A stretch of DNA of 64,000 nt from Neopusillimonas aromaticivorans (GTDB taxonomy: Bacteria; Pseudomonadota; Gammaproteobacteria; Burkholderiales; Burkholderiaceae_B): positions 1,798,001 through 1,862,000 of the forward strand of contig NZ_CP128233.1 in assembly GCF_030344915.1 (NCBI RefSeq), read 5' to 3'. The position numbers and the translations under genes are program-made. Positions 43,049 to 52,344 of this stretch are shown piece by piece. How positions within the stretch are numbered: position 1 is the first letter of the stretch; each line of letters opens with the position of its first letter. Under the pieces are notes generated by a model. The model saw nothing but the letters and a program-made list of their open reading frames with translations, was not told where the DNA came from and ran no database searches.

Positions 43049-43749
43049 TCAGATACCAAAATAGGCTTTGGAAATGTCGTCCATGGACAATTCGGCGGAT
43101 GGCCCCTGCAGTGAAACCCGGCCTTCCTGAAAACAGTACAGCCGGTTGGATACTTTGCTGGCGGTGGCCACGTCTTGTTCGACTACGATCACGCTCAGGC
43201 CATCCGCCCTGATCTGGTCCAGCGTGCTGTAGATTTCCTTGACGATGATGGGGGCCAGCCCCAGCGATATTTCATCGCAGATGAGCAGGTCGGGGTTGCT
43301 CATCAGGGCGCGGCCGATGGCCACCATTTGCTGTTGTCCACCCGAAAGCGCCGTTCCCGGGTTGTTGCGACGTTCGCGCAGCACCGGGAAAAGGGCATAT
43401 ACGCTGTCCAGCGTCCAGGGCCCGGGGCGTTTGGTGTAGCTGCCCATCAGCAGGTTTTCTTCTACCGACAGGCTGGGGAACAGGCGGCGCCCCTCCGGAA
43501 CCATGGCAACCCCCAGGGAAACGATTTTGCCGGGGGCATGCCACCGATGGGACGTCCCTTGAACTCGATGGCCTCGGCCGTGTTTTTCAGCAGCCCGGTG
43601 ATGGATTTAAGAAAGGTGGACTTGCCGGCGCCGTTCGCGCCAATGATGGCAATCGTTTCGCCGGCGTTGATTTCGAAATCAATACCGAACAAGGCCTGGA
43701 AGTCACCGTAGAACGCGTTCAATGCGTGTGTTTTCAGAAGTGCGCTCAT
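43049..43749 (-). CDS. Branched-chain-type ABC importer ATPase, LivF-like
   Basis: Walker A IIGANGAGKSTFLKSITG, signature ALSGGQQQMVAIGRAL, Walker B LLICDEISLGLAP, VVEQDVATA. One frame break near 43,535 in the IGGMPPGKIVSLGVAMVPEG segment. The start overlaps the LivG-like stop (ATGA). Confidence 0.9.
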
Positions 43750-44468
43750 GCGTCCAGCCCCATATAGACCCGTTTGACCTCGGGGTTGTTCATGACCTCG
43801 TTGGGTTCCCCTTCGGCCAGGCGGGTACCGAAGTTCAGGACAAACAGGCGGTCGGCGACCGCCAGCAGGGCATGCACCACGTGCTCAATCCAGATCATGG
43901 TGACACCACGGGCCTTGATCGCCTTGATTTCATCGACCAGAATTTTGGCTTCATGCTCGGTCAGGCCACCGGCAATTTCATCCAGCAACAGCAGTTTGGG
44001 TTGTGTGCACAAGGCTCTGGCCAGCTCAAGCCGTTTCCGGTTGAGCAGTGTCAGCCCGCCGGCCAACTGGTTGGCTTTGGCAAGCAGCCCGGTGGATTGC
44101 AGGACTTCCTGGCACAGGGCATAGGCCTGCGGTTCAGGAAGCCGTGCCCCCAGCGTTGCCGCCACCAGGCAGTTTTCGAAGACGGTCAGGCCGGAATACG
44201 GTTGTGGCACCTGGTACGAGCGGCCAATGCCCAGCCGGCAGCGCTTGTGTGCCGGCAGACCCGATATATTGGTGCCCTTGAAGGTGATAACCCCTGAATC
44301 GGGGCGGATGTCGCCCGAAATCAGGTTGAACAACGTAGTTTTTCCCGCGCCATTCGGCCCGAGGATGCCCAGAACCTCGCCCTGGTTGACCGACAGGCTG
44401 ATGCCGTCGGTAACCTTCAGCGACCCGAAGCATTTGTGTACATCAGTCAGTGCAAGCAGCGTCGTCAT
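43746..44468 (-). CDS. Branched-chain-type ABC importer ATPase, LivG-like
   Basis: 240 residues, intact. Walker A ILGPNGAGKTTLFNLISG, LGIGRSYQVPQPYSGLTVFE, Walker B LLLLDEIAGGLTEHEAKIL, MIWIEHVVHAL. Couples with the LivF-like ATPase. Follows the binding-protein gene in the same operon. Confidence 0.92.
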   Translation of the reverse strand: MTTLLALTDVHKCFGSLKVTDGISLSVNQGEVLGILGPNGAGKTTLFNLISGDIRPDSGVITFKGTNISGLPAHKRCRLGIGRSYQVPQPYSGLTVFENCLVAATLGARLPEPQAYALCQEVLQSTGLLAKANQLAGGLTLLNRKRLELARALCTQPKLLLLDEIAGGLTEHEAKILVDEIKAIKARGVTMIWIEHVVHALLAVADRLFVLNFGTRLAEGEPNEVMNNPEVKRVYMGLDA

Positions 44469-44522
44469 GAGAATGCGGGGCCGCCGCGTAACGGCAGCCC
44501 GTTCCAGGGTTGCAGGGCGGGA

Positions 44523-45787
44523 TCAGCCGATGAGTTTCATTGCGCCGTTAACCGGGATTTGCGGGTTGGCCTGGTTATTGACGATGCTCAGTTCGTACTT
44601 GTACTTTTTGCCCGGGTTCCATTGCCCGAACACCAGCGGTGTTTTCGACACGTTGCGGAATGGGCCCTCGCCACCCCACTTGACCGGCCCGACGATGGTG
44701 TCGAGCTGGGTTGCTGCCACTGCATCGCGAATGGCGGCTTTGTCGCCCGATTTGGCGCGACTCAGGGCATTGACGGCCACTTCAAACAGGGCATGCGCAA
44801 AGCCGATGGGTTGGGTCCATTGACGCTGGGTTTGTGCCTCGTAGGCGTCGCAAACGGCCTGGGCATTGGCACCGGTCAGCGATGACTTGAACGGGTGCCG
44901 TGGTGACCACCAGACTTCGGTGGTCAGGCCGGTCCCCAGGTCACCGAGGGCCTCGATGGCACCCGGGAACAGCAAGGCTTTGCCCAAGGTTACGACTTTT
45001 GGATTGAAACCCTGCTGGCGCGCCTGTGTCAGAAAGGTTTTGGCATCAGGGGAATCACCACCCCGGTGACGATTTCGACGTTATCGCGCTTGAATGCGGC
45101 AATCTGGGCCGAAAAGTCCTGGTTCATGTTCTGGAAACGGCCCGGGTCGAGCAGAGAATAGCCCTGCGCCGCCAAAGGTTTGGGGAACCCCAGTTCGGGG
45201 TCGCCCCAGGCGTTGCCGTCACCGTCATTGGGGAACAAGCCGCCCACTTTCTTGTTGGTCTGGACTGAATTCCAGCCGTTCAGGAAGTTGGCAATGACGT
45301 CTTCCAGCCCCCAGAACATATGGTATGTCCATTTGAAGCCGGTGGCAGGATTGCCGCCGCGACCGAAGAACCAGGGCTGCCACGGTGCCACTGTTGAAAT
45401 ACAGGGGACTTCGTTCAGTTCGCAGGCGTCAGAAACCGGATTGACCGTTTCTGGCGTTGACGATACCAGCATCAGGTCAACATCATCTTGCAGGATAAGG
45501 TCGTTGGCCACCTCACCGGCCCGGTTGGGCGAGGACTGGCTGTCTTTAAGAATGACTTTGACGGGGGTTTTCTTGCCGGCAAGGTTGACGCCTTCGGCAA
45601 ACTGCTTTTCAAGGCTGGCAATCACCCATTTGTCGGCCTCGCCGAAGGCGGCCAGCGGCCCGGTTTGCGGGGAAACGTAGCCGATACGGATTTCGCGGTT
45701 CGCCGCAAAGGCGGGGAAAACGGTCAGTGCAGTGGCTGCACCCATGCCTTGAAGAATGCGGCGGCGGGATAGGTTAATGCGGTTCAT
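44523..45787 (-). CDS. ABC importer substrate-binding protein (Leu/Ile/Val or aromatic type)
   Basis: About 421 residues. N-terminal twin-arginine-like leader SRRRILQGMGAATALTVFPA; type I periplasmic binding fold with IRIGYVSPQTGPLAAFGEAD and KDSQSSPNRAGEVANDLIL. One frame break near 45,052 (GVVIPPDAKTFLTQARQQGF after repair). It lies between the semialdehyde dehydrogenase and the ATPases, so the ligand is probably a precursor feeding the hydroquinone pathway; the ligand cannot be read directly. Confidence 0.87.
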
Positions 45788-45885
45788 GGGACTCCTCCGT
45801 GGTGTCTGCGCCTGTGGCGCTTGTTATTGGTACAACATGAAACTGCAGTAGAAGGCCGGGGCATAGTGCACCGTGCCAGACGCGG

Positions 45886-47347
45886 TCAGCGCGGGTAGAA
45901 CGGCTTGAGGTTGGCGTCGACGTTGACCCAGACCGATTTCACCTGGGTGTATTCGCGCATGACCTCAAAGCCCATTTCACGACCGTAGCCCGATTTTCCA
46001 AAGCCGCCGAAAGGCGAACCCGGATTTACCCGTTTGTAGCAATTGATCCAGACCATGCCCGAGCGCATCTTGCCGGCGAACTGGTGAGCGCGTTGCAGGT
46101 TGTTGGTCCACAGCCCCCGCCCAAACCATATTCGGTGCCATTGGCAATGGCCAAGGCTTCTTCATCGGTTTCAAAGGTAGTGACCGAGACAAAAGGCCCG
46201 AAGACCTCTTCCTGGCTGACGCGATCGCCAGGCTTGGCACGCACAATGGTCGGTTCAATGTAGCAGCCTTTGGCCAGATCAGGGTTGTTCGGGACTTTTC
46301 CGCCCAGCAGGACCTCACCGCCTTGTTCCCGTGCGATATCCACGTAGGACAGCACGCGGTCACGATGGTGCAGCGAGGTTACCGGCCCCATTTCAGTCGT
46401 GATGTCGAGCGGGTTGCCCAGCTTGATCGACGCGGCCAGGGCAATGAATTTTTCAATAAATTCATCGGCGATGGACTTGTGCAGAATAAGGCGAGAGCCG
46501 GCAATGCAGGCCTGGCCCTGATTATGGAAAATGGCAAATGCAGCACCATTGACGGCGGCCGTCAGGTTGGCATCGCCAAACACAATGTTGGCCCCTTTGC
46601 CGCCCAGTTCCAGCTGCACTTTTTTCAGGTTCTCGGCAGAGGCCCGCACAATGCGTTTGCCGGTTTCGGTTGAACCGGTAAAGGCAATCTTGGCAATATC
46701 GTTGTGGTCGGCCAGATATTGCCCGGCCACCTGCCCCAGCCCGGGGACAATATTGACAACCCCTTCCGGGAACCCGACTTCGGACATCAGTTCGGCAATC
46801 CGCAGGGTTGAAAGCGGGGTCAGTTCGGCGGGCTTCATGACCACGCAGTTACCGGCGGCCAGTGCCGGGGCCATTTTCCAGCTGGTGAACATCAGCGGAA
46901 AATTCCAGGGACAACCTGGCCCACAATGCCGACGGGTTCACGCAGCATGTAGTTCAGAAAGCCCTCTTCGACAGGGATGACGCTGCCCTCGAATTTGTCG
47001 GCCATGCCGCCGAAATAGCGGAACGTCACGGCGGTACGGGGTACGTCCAGAAATTGCGTATCCCGCAAGGGGTGCCCGGTGTCCAGCGATTCAAGGCGTG
47101 CCAGTTCATCGGCGTTGGCTTCAATGGCGTCTGCCAGCTTCAGCAGCAGGCGACCACGATCCATGGCGGCCATGCGTGACCACTTCGGGAAGGCAACCTG
47201 GGCGGCCTTGACGGCGGCGTCAATGTCGGCGGGGCCGGCCATCGAGACGTTGGCAATGACGCTGTTGTCGTGGGGGTTAAGGGTGGCCAGCGTGGCCCCG
47301 TCAGCGGCGGGGCAAAAGCGGCCATTGATAAATAGCTGGGTATTCAT
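45886..47347 (-). CDS. hapE: 4-Hydroxymuconic semialdehyde dehydrogenase (aldehyde dehydrogenase family)
   Basis: About 487 residues. NAD-binding GNCVVMKPAELTPLS and FTGSTETGKRIV; catalytic glutamate in VQLELGGKGANIVF, catalytic cysteine in FHNQGQACIAGSRLI, C-terminal NPGSPFGGFGKSGYGREMG. Two frame breaks: near 46,907 (CCC run, VVPWNFPLMFTSW after repair) and 46,119 (G run). The start MNTQLFINGRFC at 47347 follows the previous gene by 80 bp. Directly after the hydroquinone dioxygenase genes, its likely reaction is oxidation of 4-hydroxymuconic semialdehyde to maleylacetate, as for HapE/PnpD. Confidence 0.85.
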
Positions 47348-47427
47348 CCTGTCTCCGGGACGTTGGCGAAGGGTGCAACCACCCGCCACCCCGTGAGGGG
47401 CGGTGGGCGTATGAGGCAATTACAGGG

Positions 47428-48432
47428 TTAGAACGAAACCGGGTTGACCGGTGCGCGACCTTCCTGAATGTCGTAAACCACCTGGGGCGAGCCGTTTTCC
47501 CAGACCAGCAGCATCGAGCGCTTGGGCGAGAAACCCTGGTGGCGGCAGTCGGCCGGCATGGCAGCCATGTCACCGGCCTTCATGATGACGCGGGCACGCG
47601 GTTCGGCCGTGGTCTTGTCGCTGCATTCCCAGGAGATTTCGTCTGACATCTGGAAGAACCATTCGACACGATCATTACCGTGAACCACCGGCAAAATGTG
47701 TTCTTCGGTGGTGGGGCACATGTAGCTGTGCTTGACCACCGAGGTAAAGGACGGGTTCCAGATGACGTCGGAACGTGACAGGTAGGCAAACAGGTTGAAC
47801 GCATGGACCTGGTCTTCGAAGCCGGGCTCAGGGTGCAGTTCGGGGGCATCTTGCGGTACATCGGCAAAGGCACGATTGACCGGATAGCCGTTCTCGTCGG
47901 TACGCATGGCCAGGTCACCTTTCAGCCCGACGCAGCGATCGGCCAGCTGGCGCACACGGCGTACGGCAGGCAGGTTGCTGCCATTCTTGCGACCGTAGGG
48001 CGTGCCGGTTTCTTGCGGAGCGGCATAGGGGTCAAAGCCTTCATTGGTCCAGTCTTCGAGCATGTCGACGAACGTGACACGTACTTGTTCTGAAGGAAAG
48101 TTCTGCAACAGGTCGGCGTTGGCGTCTTTGAAGTTCTTGTTATAGGTGCCGGCAAAAACATCGACGGTACTGTAGTGGTTCGTGGTCCCAAAAACGCTGT
48201 CGAAGTTGACCCAGCCATAGAAGAAGCCCCAGCCCACGTCGCGCATCAGGGCGCGCAGGAAGTTCCCGATGTCCATGGTGTGGGACATGGGTTTGCCCTT
48301 TACGGTTGTCCATTTGATATGGGCGAAGTATTCGTCGCGCTCGAAGCTGAAATCGCCCAGCGAGAAGGATTTATAGCCAAAAACAGGGTGGGGCGCTGAG
48401 GCGATGGCGTCAAATTTGGTTGCGGTGTCCAT
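47428..48432 (-). CDS. hapD: Hydroquinone 1,2-dioxygenase large subunit
   Basis: 334 residues, intact. Sequence and length match the large subunit of the type II hydroquinone dioxygenases (HapD of the 4-hydroxyacetophenone pathway, PnpC2 of 4-nitrophenol pathways): ATKFDAIASAPHPVFGYKSF, FLRALMRDVGWGFFYGWVNF, MPADCRHQGFSPKRSMLLVW. Cleaves hydroquinone to 4-hydroxymuconic semialdehyde with Fe(II). Candidate metal ligands include His in VVKHSYMCPTTEEHILPVVH. It follows the small-subunit gene by 25 bp and precedes the dehydrogenase. Confidence 0.88.
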   Translation of the reverse strand: MDTATKFDAIASAPHPVFGYKSFSLGDFSFERDEYFAHIKWTTVKGKPMSHTMDIGNFLRALMRDVGWGFFYGWVNFDSVFGTTNHYSTVDVFAGTYNKNFKDANADLLQNFPSEQVRVTFVDMLEDWTNEGFDPYAAPQETGTPYGRKNGSNLPAVRRVRQLADRCVGLKGDLAMRTDENGYPVNRAFADVPQDAPELHPEPGFEDQVHAFNLFAYLSRSDVIWNPSFTSVVKHSYMCPTTEEHILPVVHGNDRVEWFFQMSDEISWECSDKTTAEPRARVIMKAGDMAAMPADCRHQGFSPKRSMLLVWENGSPQVVYDIQEGRAPVNPVSF

Positions 48433-48457
48433 GTGTTGTCTCCTTTACCGTAATGCG

Positions 48458-48958
48458 TTAAGCGGCCTGGCAGATGTCTGCCCATTTTTCAACCGAGAGG
48501 TCACCGATACAGGTTTGCAGTACGATGACCGATGGTTTGGCGGCGCGGAACTGATAGGCGGTATTGGCGGGCAACATGGCTTGATGGCCGCGACGAAGGC
48601 GGATCCAGCCCATTTTCTGGCCTTTGGGATCGCCCTGAACCAGGACGGCACCATTTTTCTCAGGGTCTTGTACGTGTTGAGACGGATCGAGTTTGATCAG
48701 GTGGACATCAACGTCTTTGTCCATGCATAACGCGAATTCGTCGTGGGCGCAGGTGTACCAGGGCGAGTCGCCTTCAGCACGCAAGGTTTCGAGCACATAA
48801 ATCTGATTGATGCCGAAAACAACTTTTTCGTAAGGTTTGGAGGTGTTGGCGATTTCGAAGCAGTTCGAAAACGCATAGTTCTTGGCGTTGTCGTTGATGA
48901 CCTGGACACCGCCTTTTTCATAGTGCTCGAGCGAGCCGAATTTCGTCGTGTATTGCAT
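48458..48958 (-). CDS. hapC: Hydroquinone 1,2-dioxygenase small subunit
   Basis: 166 residues, intact. Cupin-like small subunit matching HapC/PnpC1 in size and sequence: TTKFGSLEHYEKGGVQVIND, WYTCAHDEFALCMDKDVDVH, GHQAMLPANTAYQFRA. The ATG has GGAG 7 bp upstream. First gene of the degradation/transport operon, 155 bp downstream of the LysR gene on the same strand. Forms the heterotetramer with the large subunit. Confidence 0.88.
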   Translation of the reverse strand: MQYTTKFGSLEHYEKGGVQVINDNAKNYAFSNCFEIANTSKPYEKVVFGINQIYVLETLRAEGDSPWYTCAHDEFALCMDKDVDVHLIKLDPSQHVQDPEKNGAVLVQGDPKGQKMGWIRLRRGHQAMLPANTAYQFRAAKPSVIVLQTCIGDLSVEKWADICQAA

Positions 48959-49065
48959 GCTTGTCTCCGCAATTGTTTGTGATAAACCGACTGTTTTTAT
49001 GAGTGTTGTGTGACAAGTCTATGCGTAAGTGTTTGATCCTGAAAGCCTTGATGGCCGACAGGACT

Positions 49066-49082
49066 GTTTGCGTTTTGCAAAC
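49066..49082. promoter_or_regulatory. Inverted repeat ahead of the hydroquinone operon
   Basis: GTTTGC-GTTTT-GCAAAC, a perfect 6-bp inverted repeat with five-base spacer in the 155-bp gap between lysR and the dioxygenase small subunit. LysR regulators bind partial dyads; this is the clearest dyad in the gap. Confidence 0.4.
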
Positions 49083-49113
49083 AATTAGCGGAAAGTCCCT
49101 GTTTTTGCCAGGG

Positions 49114-50057
49114 TTACTCAATCAGGCTTTGTGCGATATGACCCGCCTGGATCAGGTCGGCGTCCCAGGGTGGCTCGGTCGAGAACCTGGACAGAATATG
49201 CTCGATGAACAGTTTGAGCCTGAGTCCGCCGCGATGGGTGTGGGGTACACCACCCAGAGCCAGAATGAGGACAGTTGCCAGTCGGCCAGAACCGGGACAA
49301 GCCGACCTGACATGATCGACGCCGAAGCTACCAGAGTGGGGATACAGACGATACCGGCATTGGCGGCGGCGTATTCTTCCAGTAAATGAACGCTATTGGT
49401 ACGCAGTGCCGGGCGCAGATCCATCGAAACGGTTTCCCGCTTGCCGTAGAACAGCCACCGGTCGCGTGTCGGGTAATTGGAATACAGCCCCAATCGATGC
49501 TCGTAAAGATTGCGTGGCCCTTTGGGTGTGCCATGCTTTTCAAGATAGGCGGCCGACGCACAGAAAACACGCCGCACCGGAAACAGGGGCCGCCCGATCA
49601 GTTCATTAGATGCTGGCTTGAAAATCTGCAAGGTGCAGTCCACGCCGGCTTTGACCGGGTCGACCACGGTGTCGTTGACGACCAGGTCAAGCTCAACGCC
49701 GGGGTAAAGATCCTGAAATTCGCGCAGATAGCTTGCCAGATGGCCCAGTACCAGCCCCGGCAGGGCATGAACGCGCAGGCGTCCGGCAATCGTTCCGCGC
49801 GCCTGGCGCATCTGGTCCACCAGGTCTGATGTGCGCGACAACAGGTCGGTGCAGTCGGCCAGAAAAGCCTCGCCCACTTCCGACAGCTGGATGTTTCGGG
49901 TGTTGCGATGAAACAGTGGCGCACCGACGTAGTTTTCCAGTTGCTGGATACGTGTTGTCACCACGGATTTCGATACGTTCAGTCGTCGCGCCGCTTCCGA
50001 AAAATTTTCCGTTTCTGCAGCCGTGACAAACGCCTCGATTGAGAGGTATCGGTCCAA
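49114..50057 (-). CDS. LysR-family regulator of the hydroquinone operon
   Basis: About 314 residues. Winged helix at residues 1-60 (FSEAARRLNVSKSVVTTRIQ), then the effector-binding domain (LPGLVLGHLASYLREFQDLY; LYSNYPTRDRWLFYGK). One frame break near 49,242 in a CCCC run; repaired it ends DLIQAGHIAQSLIE. Lies just upstream of the dioxygenase genes on the same strand. Likely activates them with a pathway compound as inducer. Confidence 0.85.
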
Positions 50058-50226
50058 AATTGTCTCCTTGCCAGAGGTGGCAAATTCTTTTATGACCGAA
50101 TGATAGCGTTGTTGTCAGCAGGTAATGTCGTGAAGCAGATATGAACGGCGGGGCGAGTTGTTTGGCGGGTCAGGGGTGGCGGCTGGTCTTTGGCCAGGAA
50201 TGACTAACATGCAGTGATGCGTGCGG

Positions 50227-50256
50227 GTGTTCCAACCAAAAACGGGGCTGGAACAC
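50227..50256 (-). repeat. Stem-loop between peroxiredoxin and lysR genes
   Basis: GTGTTCCA...TGGAACAC, an 8-bp stem about 25 bp past the peroxiredoxin stop. There is no T run; it may act as a weak terminator. The remaining 50,058-50,281 gap shows no gene. Confidence 0.4.
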
Positions 50257-50281
50257 TCTGAAACCCACTAAAGGCGAATGC

Positions 50282-50938
50282 TTATTTTGCAGGTGCCTTG
50301 GTGAAGCGCAGGTAAGGCAGTTTGATGTCGATGGCACCAAATTTTTCTTTGGCTTGTTCATCGTTAAGGCTCAGAGCCACGATGACGTCCTGGCCGGGAA
50401 CCCAGTCTGCCGGTGTGGCAATAGGCACGCCATCGGTGGCCTGAATGGCGTCAAGCGCACGCAGGATTTCAGCAAAGTTGCGACCTACCGACATAGGATA
50501 GGACATGGTGAGACGGATTTTTTTATCGGGACCAATGATGAAGACGGTGCGTACGGTGGCGCTGTGGGCAGGGGTACGGCCGTCGGGCAAATAGGCGTCA
50601 GCGGGAAGCATGTTGTACAGCTTTGCGACTTGCAACGAAGTGTCGTCAATGATGGGGAAGTCGGCAGGTGCGCCGGAAAACGCCTCGATGTCGCTTTTCC
50701 ACTTGTGGTGCTCTTCAACGCTGTCAACAGAAACGCCCATGACTTTCGTGTTGCGCTTTGAAAATTCGCCTGCAAGGCGTGCTACGGCACCGAATTCGGT
50801 GGTGCAGACTGGAGTGAAGTCTTTGGGATGCGAGAACAGAATGGCATAACTGTCACCCATCCAGTCATGCAGGGTCAGGGAACCTGCAGTTGAATCAGTG
50901 GTGAAATTCGGGGCGATATCGTTGATACGCAATGACAT
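50282..50938 (-). CDS. 1-Cys peroxiredoxin (Prx6 type)
   Basis: 218 residues, intact. Thioredoxin fold with peroxidatic cysteine in SHPKDFTPVCTTEFGAVARL, conserved Arg in HSATVRTVFIIGPDKKIRL, and the long C-terminal arm of the Prx6 class (WVPGQDVIVALSLNDEQAKE). No resolving cysteine pair is seen. Reduces peroxides in the cytoplasm. Upstream lies a methyltransferase gene on the same strand. Confidence 0.92.
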   Translation of the reverse strand: MSLRINDIAPNFTTDSTAGSLTLHDWMGDSYAILFSHPKDFTPVCTTEFGAVARLAGEFSKRNTKVMGVSVDSVEEHHKWKSDIEAFSGAPADFPIIDDTSLQVAKLYNMLPADAYLPDGRTPAHSATVRTVFIIGPDKKIRLTMSYPMSVGRNFAEILRALDAIQATDGVPIATPADWVPGQDVIVALSLNDEQAKEKFGAIDIKLPYLRFTKAPAK

Positions 50939-50992
50939 GGAGTGACTCCTTGTGTAGTGGATTGAATCAGTGGTTACTCAAATGAGGTGGGC

Positions 50993-51588
50993 TTAGACCC
51001 GTTGGCCGATATAGCGCGTAACGCACGCGGGCCCGTGGTGACCAGGACCTTCGTCCAGGTTGACTTCGCACTCGATTCCATACATTTCTTGCAGAATGCC
51101 GCTGAAATCGTTTCGTATGAGCTCGAGCGAATACAGTAATTCAGGATTTTTGGCCCGCCACTTGTTTTGGCAAGCTGGTCGGGGCTGAACGCTTCGAGCA
51201 CGAGAACTCCGCCAGGTCGCAGGGCGCGTGCCAGGTTCTGGTGGATAGCCTGACGGCACTCAGCAGGTAAATGAACATAGGTAAGAACCACGGCATCGTA
51301 GCATTTCGATGGCATCCAATGTTGCAGGTCAGCATGTTTGGTTGCAATGGTTACCCCGCATTCAGCCGCCAGTTTTCTGGCTTTTGAAAGACCGACCACA
51401 GAGGCGTCGACGGCCAACACCTGATGACCTTGACGGGCGAGCCATACACTGTTGCGCCCTTCTCCATCGCCTGGAACCAGGATATTGGAATGCGGAGCAA
51501 ACAAGCCCGCCTGCTCAACCAGGAATGCATTCGGCTGTTTGCCGTATTTGAATTCGTCTGATCCAAATTGTTGGTCCCAGAAATTCAT
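50993..51588 (-). CDS. Class I SAM-dependent methyltransferase (TehB/thiol methyltransferase-like)
   Basis: About 198 residues from MNFWDQQFGSDEFKYGKQPN. SAM-binding motif ILVPGDGEGRNSVWLARQGH, acidic motif VLAVDASVVGLSKA, then DAVVLTYVHLPAECRQ and LRPGGVLVLEAFSPDQL. One frame break near 51,158 (GPKNPELLYSLELIRNDF after repair). The family methylates small anions or thiols such as tellurite, selenite or sulfide; the substrate here is not determined. Next to sulfur and peroxide genes. Confidence 0.78.
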
Positions 51589-51816
51589 TGTGTGGCCTTT
51601 TGAAACGTTCATCGACAATAACACCGTGTCTCATAAGTTCATTTTAGAGATCAATAAAATATAAATCAATATAATATGAATAAATATAATGTAATCGGGT
51701 CGATAGCTTAAATCTATCCGGGAGGTGTGTCAGGGGTGCTTCCTGCGATTTGAAGCACCCTATGCCGATTCTTGGCAGTCTGGCAAGCCTGAGCAAGAGG
51801 CTGTGCTACAAAAGTA
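51589..51816. other. AT-rich intergenic region
   Basis: 228 bp with a very AT-rich core (51,640-51,705, runs such as AAATATAAATCAATATAATA), unlike the GC-rich neighbours. Probably holds the promoter of the methyltransferase gene and marks the edge of an accessory region. No reading frame supported. Confidence 0.5.
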
Positions 51817-52257
51817 TCAGGCGCTGTCCGACTTTAAAAAAGTGTCTTTTTGATCATGCAGGTCGTGGCCGGCGGCGTGCGCCGCATCAAGCAAAGGTCC
51901 CAGGTCGCAGCCTGATTGCCGAGCCTGGTTATGCAGCCATAAGGACACGGCCCGACGCCCGGTTTTGCAAAAACACAGTACAGGTTTAGGTAACCAGTCA
52001 ATGGCCTTGCCAAAGGCCTCAATGACTTCCGGGGTGTATTCGCCCGGAGTTACCGGTATTTCAACCCACTCCAGCCCCTGCTGAGCGGCAGCCTGACGCA
52101 ACGCATTATTGTCAGTGTGGTCTTCGGCCTCACCCGGCCGACGATTACAAATTACCGAGCGAAACCCGCGTGCTTTGACCTCGGCAAGGTCTTGGGGATA
52201 AATAGCATGACAGATACTGAAACCGGGTTCGAGAGGTTTGATGTCCATAGTAGTCAA
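51817..52257 (-). CDS. TIGR01244/DUF442 phosphatase-fold putative sulfurtransferase
   Basis: 146 residues, intact. PTP-like fold: DIKPLEPGFSICHAIYPQDL, VICNRRPGEAEDHTDN, and active-site loop PVLCFCKTGRRAVSLW (C-x2-G-x-R). Proteins of this family are found fused to or beside persulfide dioxygenases, rhodaneses and sulfide-oxidation genes. Last gene of a minus-strand series with a membrane protein and a cytochrome c peroxidase. Confidence 0.78.
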   Translation of the reverse strand: MTTMDIKPLEPGFSICHAIYPQDLAEVKARGFRSVICNRRPGEAEDHTDNNALRQAAAQQGLEWVEIPVTPGEYTPEVIEAFGKAIDWLPKPVLCFCKTGRRAVSLWLHNQARQSGCDLGPLLDAAHAAGHDLHDQKDTFLKSDSA

Positions 52258-52344
52258 TGTGATGTAATTGATTGATCAGTTAAGGAGTCGTGGGCATATC
52301 GTTAAAAAGATGCAGGTACATTTTGCGCATAACCCGAACTCTGG

